This document shows, piece after piece, positions 6,810 through 8,551 of a stretch of DNA of 8,551 nt (its first letter is position 1; every line of letters starts with the position of its first letter). Source of the DNA: an uncultured Eubacteriales bacterium (GTDB lineage: Bacteria > Bacillota_I > Bacilli_A > RF39 > UBA660); assembly GCA_900313345.1 (NCBI GenBank), contig OMQW01000009.1, positions 1 to 8,551 on the forward strand, read 5' to 3'. The position numbers and the translations under genes were made by a program. The notes under the pieces were generated by a model that saw only the letters and a list, made by a program, of their open reading frames with translations, did no database searches and was not told the DNA's origin.

Positions 6810-7250
6810 ATGGAAATACTTAATAAGATTGCTACTCATAATTATTTCGTTATTGATAAATATGAAGCAGGTATTGCACTTAATGGATGTGAAATTAAAT
6901 CTATTAGAGCAGGTAAATGTAATTTAAAAGATAGTTATGGTCTTATTAGAAATAATGAGGTTTACCTTTTAAATATGTTTATTTCTAATTATGATGCAGG
7001 AAATATTTGGAATTTATCAGAAACTAGAGATAGAAAATTACTACTTCATAAAAATGAAATAAAAAAAATAAATAATGATATAAAATTAAAGGGATTAACA
7101 ATAATTCCTTTAAAACTTTATTTTAAAGGTGAAAAAATTAAAGTTGAACTTGGTGTTTGTAAAGGAAAGAAAACTTATGATAAAAGAGAAAGTATTAAAG
7201 AGCGAGACATCAAAAGGGAAAACAATAAAATTAGTAAGTATAATTATTAG
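6810..7250 (+). CDS. smpB: SsrA-binding protein SmpB
   Basis: SmpB binds the tRNA-like domain of tmRNA and carries it into stalled ribosomes, where its C-terminal tail reads the empty mRNA channel. The 146-residue protein matches the family throughout: YEAGIALNGCEIKSIRAG (18-35), NLKDSY (38-43), RDRKLLLHKNEI (73-84), KGLTIIPLKLYFK (94-106) and KGKKTYDKRE (118-127), ending in a basic tail ERDIKRENNKISKYNY. Two differences stand out. The N-terminus reads IATHNYFVID, about five residues shorter than the usual IA-N-x-KA-x-HDY form. Also, Cys replaces Thr in the usual GTEVKS motif. The last 74 bases also encode the start of the next gene in another frame. Its partner ssrA lies 0.4 kb downstream. 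Confidence 0.96.
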   Translation: MEILNKIATHNYFVIDKYEAGIALNGCEIKSIRAGKCNLKDSYGLIRNNEVYLLNMFISNYDAGNIWNLSETRDRKLLLHKNEIKKINNDIKLKGLTIIPLKLYFKGEKIKVELGVCKGKKTYDKRESIKERDIKRENNKISKYNY

Positions 7251-7626
7251 TATTATAATTATACTTTTACTTTTAATATTATTTCTTTTTAGTAAAAAAG
7301 AAGTTAATTTTCAAAAAGTAATGGAAAAGAATAATTTTGTTGTTACTGATATTGGAGTTAATAGTTATGTTGCAGTTAATGATCATTTTATAGTTACTTA
7401 TAATGTATTTAAAAATCATAAAGAGGCAGTTAAGACTGTTAAAAAGATGACTAAAGGCGTTAAAAATATAGATATAAATAAAAAAAATAATATTACTTAC
7501 TATATTTTTGCTAATAAATATATTTATAGTGAGTATGTTATTGATAATAATAAATTTATATATTCTAGTGCTCCACGTAAATATATGAGTGAGGTTATAG
7601 ATTCTTTTAAGTTCCTTAATTATTAA
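7177..7626 (+). CDS. Unrecognised single-pass membrane protein overlapping smpB
   Basis: I do not recognise this 149-residue protein. Residues 1-18 are basic (MIKEKVLKSETSKGKTIK). Residues 19-38 form one very hydrophobic Ile/Leu helix. The remaining about 110 residues are polar, Lys/Asn/Tyr-rich and have a mixed alpha/beta look (for example VVTDIGVNSYVAV and NDHFIVTYNVF). By the positive-inside rule the N-terminus is cytoplasmic and the main domain faces outside. No lipobox, Cys or catalytic motif is seen. The ATG at 7177 is chosen because AAAGGAAAG (7161-7169) precedes it at good spacing and no later start would keep the membrane helix. A GTG at 7129 would extend it by 16 residues deeper into smpB. 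The 74-base overlap with smpB is unusually long. It ends 37 bases before the tmRNA 5' end, so the ssrA -35 box lies just after its stop codon. It is probably the last gene of the rnr-smpB transcript. Confidence 0.75.
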   Translation: MIKEKVLKSETSKGKTIKLVSIIISIIIILLLLILFLFSKKEVNFQKVMEKNNFVVTDIGVNSYVAVNDHFIVTYNVFKNHKEAVKTVKKMTKGVKNIDINKKNNITYYIFANKYIYSEYVIDNNKFIYSSAPRKYMSEVIDSFKFLNY

Positions 7627-7629
7627 CAA

Positions 7630-7657
7630 TTGCATAATTTTATTTATATGATATAAT
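7630..7657 (+). promoter_or_regulatory. ssrA promoter
   Basis: TTGCAT (7630-7635) and a perfect TATAAT (7652-7657) are 16 bases apart, and a TG one base before the -10 makes it an extended -10 promoter. Transcription would start about 7 bases after the -10, at or next to G7664, the first base of the tmRNA acceptor stem, so little or no 5' trimming may be needed. Confidence 0.8.
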
Positions 7658-7663
7658 TTGTGT

Positions 7664-8043
7664 GGGGATGTAATGGTTTCGACAGGAATATTTTAGCATG
7701 AATTGCAGCCGAGTAGTTTACGTTACAGACTAAACAAAAATAAACGCAAATAAAATTAAAAACGCATTCAACAACATCTTTGGTGGAAACCAAGCTGTTG
7801 CTTTTGCCTAATCTAATATAGGGAATGCAATCCTTTAAATTATCACTTACGTAATTTAATAGGGTTTGATTTAGTAAGTTAAGCTATTAGTTTGTCTAGA
7901 CTGATAGTCTAAAATTTTTGACTAGTATATTATTTATTTCGTTAATTAATTGATAATATATGAAATTTATTAGTTAACTAAGCTTGTAGATATTTATGTA
8001 GCGATATTTTTGGACAGGAGTTCGATTCTCCTCATCTCCACCA
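7664..8043 (+). ncRNA. ssrA: Transfer-messenger RNA (tmRNA)
   Basis: tmRNA acts first as alanyl-tRNA and then as message, freeing ribosomes stalled on broken mRNAs and adding a degradation tag. The 5' end GGGGATG (7664-7670) pairs with CATCTCC (8033-8039) to form a 7-bp acceptor stem, followed by discriminator A8040 and an encoded CCA (8041-8043). The third pair is G7666-U8037, the G3-U70 identity element for alanyl-tRNA synthetase. The D-loop-like ATGGTTTCGACAGG follows the 5' strand. The T arm is AGGAG (8016-8020), loop TTCGATT and CTCCT (8028-8032). The tag frame starts at 7746. Between tag and T arm lie several inverted repeats compatible with the usual pseudoknots, such as TAGACT/AGTCTA near 7897-7911. 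At 380 bases the length is normal. It is a one-piece, not a permuted, tmRNA. It has its own promoter and a strong terminator. Confidence 0.97.
7746..7811 (+). other. tmRNA-encoded proteolysis tag reading frame
   Basis: From the GCA resume codon at 7746 the frame encodes 21 residues, starting ANKIKNAF and ending NQAVAFA, then TAA at 7809-7811. With the alanine carried by tmRNA the added tag would be 22 residues. The non-polar end (AVAFA) is the degron part read by AAA+ proteases. It differs from the ALAA ends of most Firmicutes and resembles AFA ends of Mollicutes. The second half of the frame lies in a hairpin: CAACA (7771-7775) with TGTTG (7796-7800), and inside it TTTGGT with AACCAAG, as expected for helix H5. 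The resume codon is assigned by analogy with the E. coli GCA. Confidence 0.85.
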
Positions 8044-8054
8044 ATGGCGAATCT

Positions 8055-8071
8055 GTTCGAACTATTCGAAC
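8055..8071. repeat. Perfect short inverted repeat just downstream of ssrA
   Basis: GTTCGAA (8055-8061) and TTCGAAC (8065-8071) form a perfect 7-bp stem with a CTA loop, 12 bases after the tmRNA CCA. Read as direct repeats, TTCGAACT occurs twice, 9 bases apart. No T run follows, so it is not a terminator by itself. It could be a processing or pausing hairpin in the tmRNA precursor trailer, or a recombination core left by an integrated element; the sequence alone does not decide. Confidence 0.5.
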
Positions 8072-8083
8072 TTTGATATATAG

Positions 8084-8111
8084 AATCAATCAGAAATGAT
8101 TGATTTTTTTT
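8084..8111 (+). terminator. Strong intrinsic terminator of ssrA
   Basis: AATCAATCA (8084-8092) and TGATTGATT (8097-8105) form a perfect 9-bp stem closed by a GAAA loop, followed by an unbroken run of T residues to 8111. It lies 40 bases after the tmRNA 3' end and is the clearest terminator in the window. Confidence 0.92.
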
Positions 8112-8145
8112 GTTGTATCAGAAAAATCATAGAAAGGATTTGTCT

Positions 8146-8534
8146 ATGGTAAAAATAATTAAAGAAGAAATTGATATTGATGAATCTTTAGTTTCTAGAT
8201 TAAATGTTATATGTGATTTTTGTAATACTAATCCTATCATAGAAAATGGAAGTATTAGGAAGATAGAACATACTAATTTAACTTATATTGAACAACATAG
8301 AATTATTATTAAAAATAAACTCTATCTAGCATTTAATTATTCAAATGAAATCTATGTTCATAATCTTGGTAAAAAAAATAAAACTTTCAGAACTAGAACA
8401 ATATATAAAAGAAAACTAGATACTAATTATCTCATAAATGTGGATACTGTACTTCTAATTTATGGGATTTATTAGTAGAAAATGGTAAAATGATAGATAA
8501 ATTTGATTATTATGGATGTGGTTTTTGTGGATAA
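8146..8534 (+). pseudogene. Small Cys-pair (possible zinc-binding) protein gene broken by a frameshift
   Basis: I do not recognise the family. The ATG at 8146 follows AAAGGA (8133-8138) at good spacing. The intact frame encodes 110 residues and stops at TAG 8473-8475. It contains one Cys pair, ICDFCNTNPIIENG (residues about 23-36). From 8427 a different frame, lacking a start, stays open to TAA at 8532-8534 and encodes LSHKCGYCTSNLWDLL, then a linker, then YYGCGFCG, that is two further CxxC pairs and a repeat of the ENG motif. In the first frame the last residues after TNY look unrelated to any motif. The simplest reading is that one base was lost between about 8427 and 8438, splitting an ancestral protein of about 128 residues with three CxxC motifs, perhaps zinc ribbons. 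A sequencing or assembly error, or two real ORFs, are alternatives. It directly follows the ssrA terminator and has no clear promoter. Confidence 0.55.
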
Positions 8535-8551
8535 ATATGAAAAAAATATGA

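Noticed and set aside
7129..7176. GTG start for the membrane protein downstream of smpB
   Set aside because: The ATG at 7177 has a better placed ribosome site (AAAGGAAAG), and the GTG would lengthen an already unusual overlap to 122 bases.
1787..7250. Use of TGA as tryptophan (Mycoplasma code)
   Set aside because: All conserved genes read through with TGG tryptophans and end at TAA or TAG; no conserved frame needs TGA to be read. The absence of TGA stops is weak evidence because few genes are seen.
7279..7635. Minus-strand open frame opposite the membrane protein gene
   Set aside because: It is Ile/Asn/Phe-rich low-complexity antisense with no ribosome site, and it runs against the evident operon direction.
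8100..8134. Promoter for the Cys-pair gene starting from TTGATT in the ssrA terminator
   Set aside because: No acceptable -10 box occurs at 15-19 bases from it, and the hexamer is simply part of the terminator stem.
8371..8378. Run of eight A as a programmed -1 frameshift site joining the two Cys-pair frames
   Set aside because: The target frame has stops right after the run (TAA at 8379-8381) and again at 8424-8426, so slippage there could not reach the CGYC region.
8537..8551. ATG followed by AAA AAA ATA TGA at the window end
   Set aside because: It is four codons long with no ribosome site; nothing supports a gene start.

Overview
The window is a strongly AT-rich, low-GC stretch of bacterial chromosome. 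Genes start at ATG after clear AGGAGG-type ribosome binding sites. All visible stops are TAA or TAG, and every tryptophan I checked is TGG, so the standard bacterial code fits and the Mycoplasma code is not needed. Peptidoglycan genes (murD and a FemX/MurM-like gene) show a walled cell. The gene order secG-rnr-smpB-ssrA is typical of Firmicutes. The tmRNA tag ends in AVAFA, recalling the AFA-type tag ends of Mollicutes. My inference is an uncultured, gut-type member of Bacilli close to the Mollicutes/Erysipelotrichia branch (for example RF39-like); the exact taxon cannot be read from the sequence.

Layout. 1-447: right-hand end of an IS3-family insertion sequence (partial DDE transposase, probable right inverted repeat) that abuts, and may supply, the stop codon of the next gene. 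445-1695 (minus): a FemX/MurM-type tRNA-dependent aminoacyltransferase. 1696-1786: divergent promoter region with the two -35 boxes side by side. 1787-4367: murD and enolase, overlapping by 11 bases. 4423-4635: secG, closed by a small terminator that runs into the rnr promoter. 4688-7250: RNase R and SmpB. 7177-7626: an unrecognised single-pass membrane protein whose start lies 74 bases inside smpB. 7664-8043: ssrA (tmRNA), with its own promoter, encoded CCA end, G3-U70 alanine identity pair and a strong downstream terminator. 8146-8534: a small Cys-pair protein gene that appears broken by a one-base frameshift.

How the parts fit. rnr, smpB and ssrA form a ribosome-rescue module: tmRNA and SmpB release stalled ribosomes and tag the unfinished protein, and RNase R degrades the defective message. 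SecG belongs to the export channel. MurD and the FemX-like protein act at two steps of peptidoglycan precursor synthesis (D-Glu addition and cross-bridge branching), and they are transcribed divergently from one compact promoter region. Enolase is glycolytic and seems translationally coupled to murD. The two ends of the window (IS at the left, degraded gene beyond the ssrA 3' end at the right) are the accessory parts; the centre is conserved housekeeping sequence. No CRISPR array, rRNA or ordinary tRNA gene is seen, and no gene-free stretch exceeds 300 bases. I see no convincing undescribed defence or mobile system. The best leads are the membrane protein inside the trans-translation cluster, the broken Cys-pair gene after ssrA, and the IS/femX junction.
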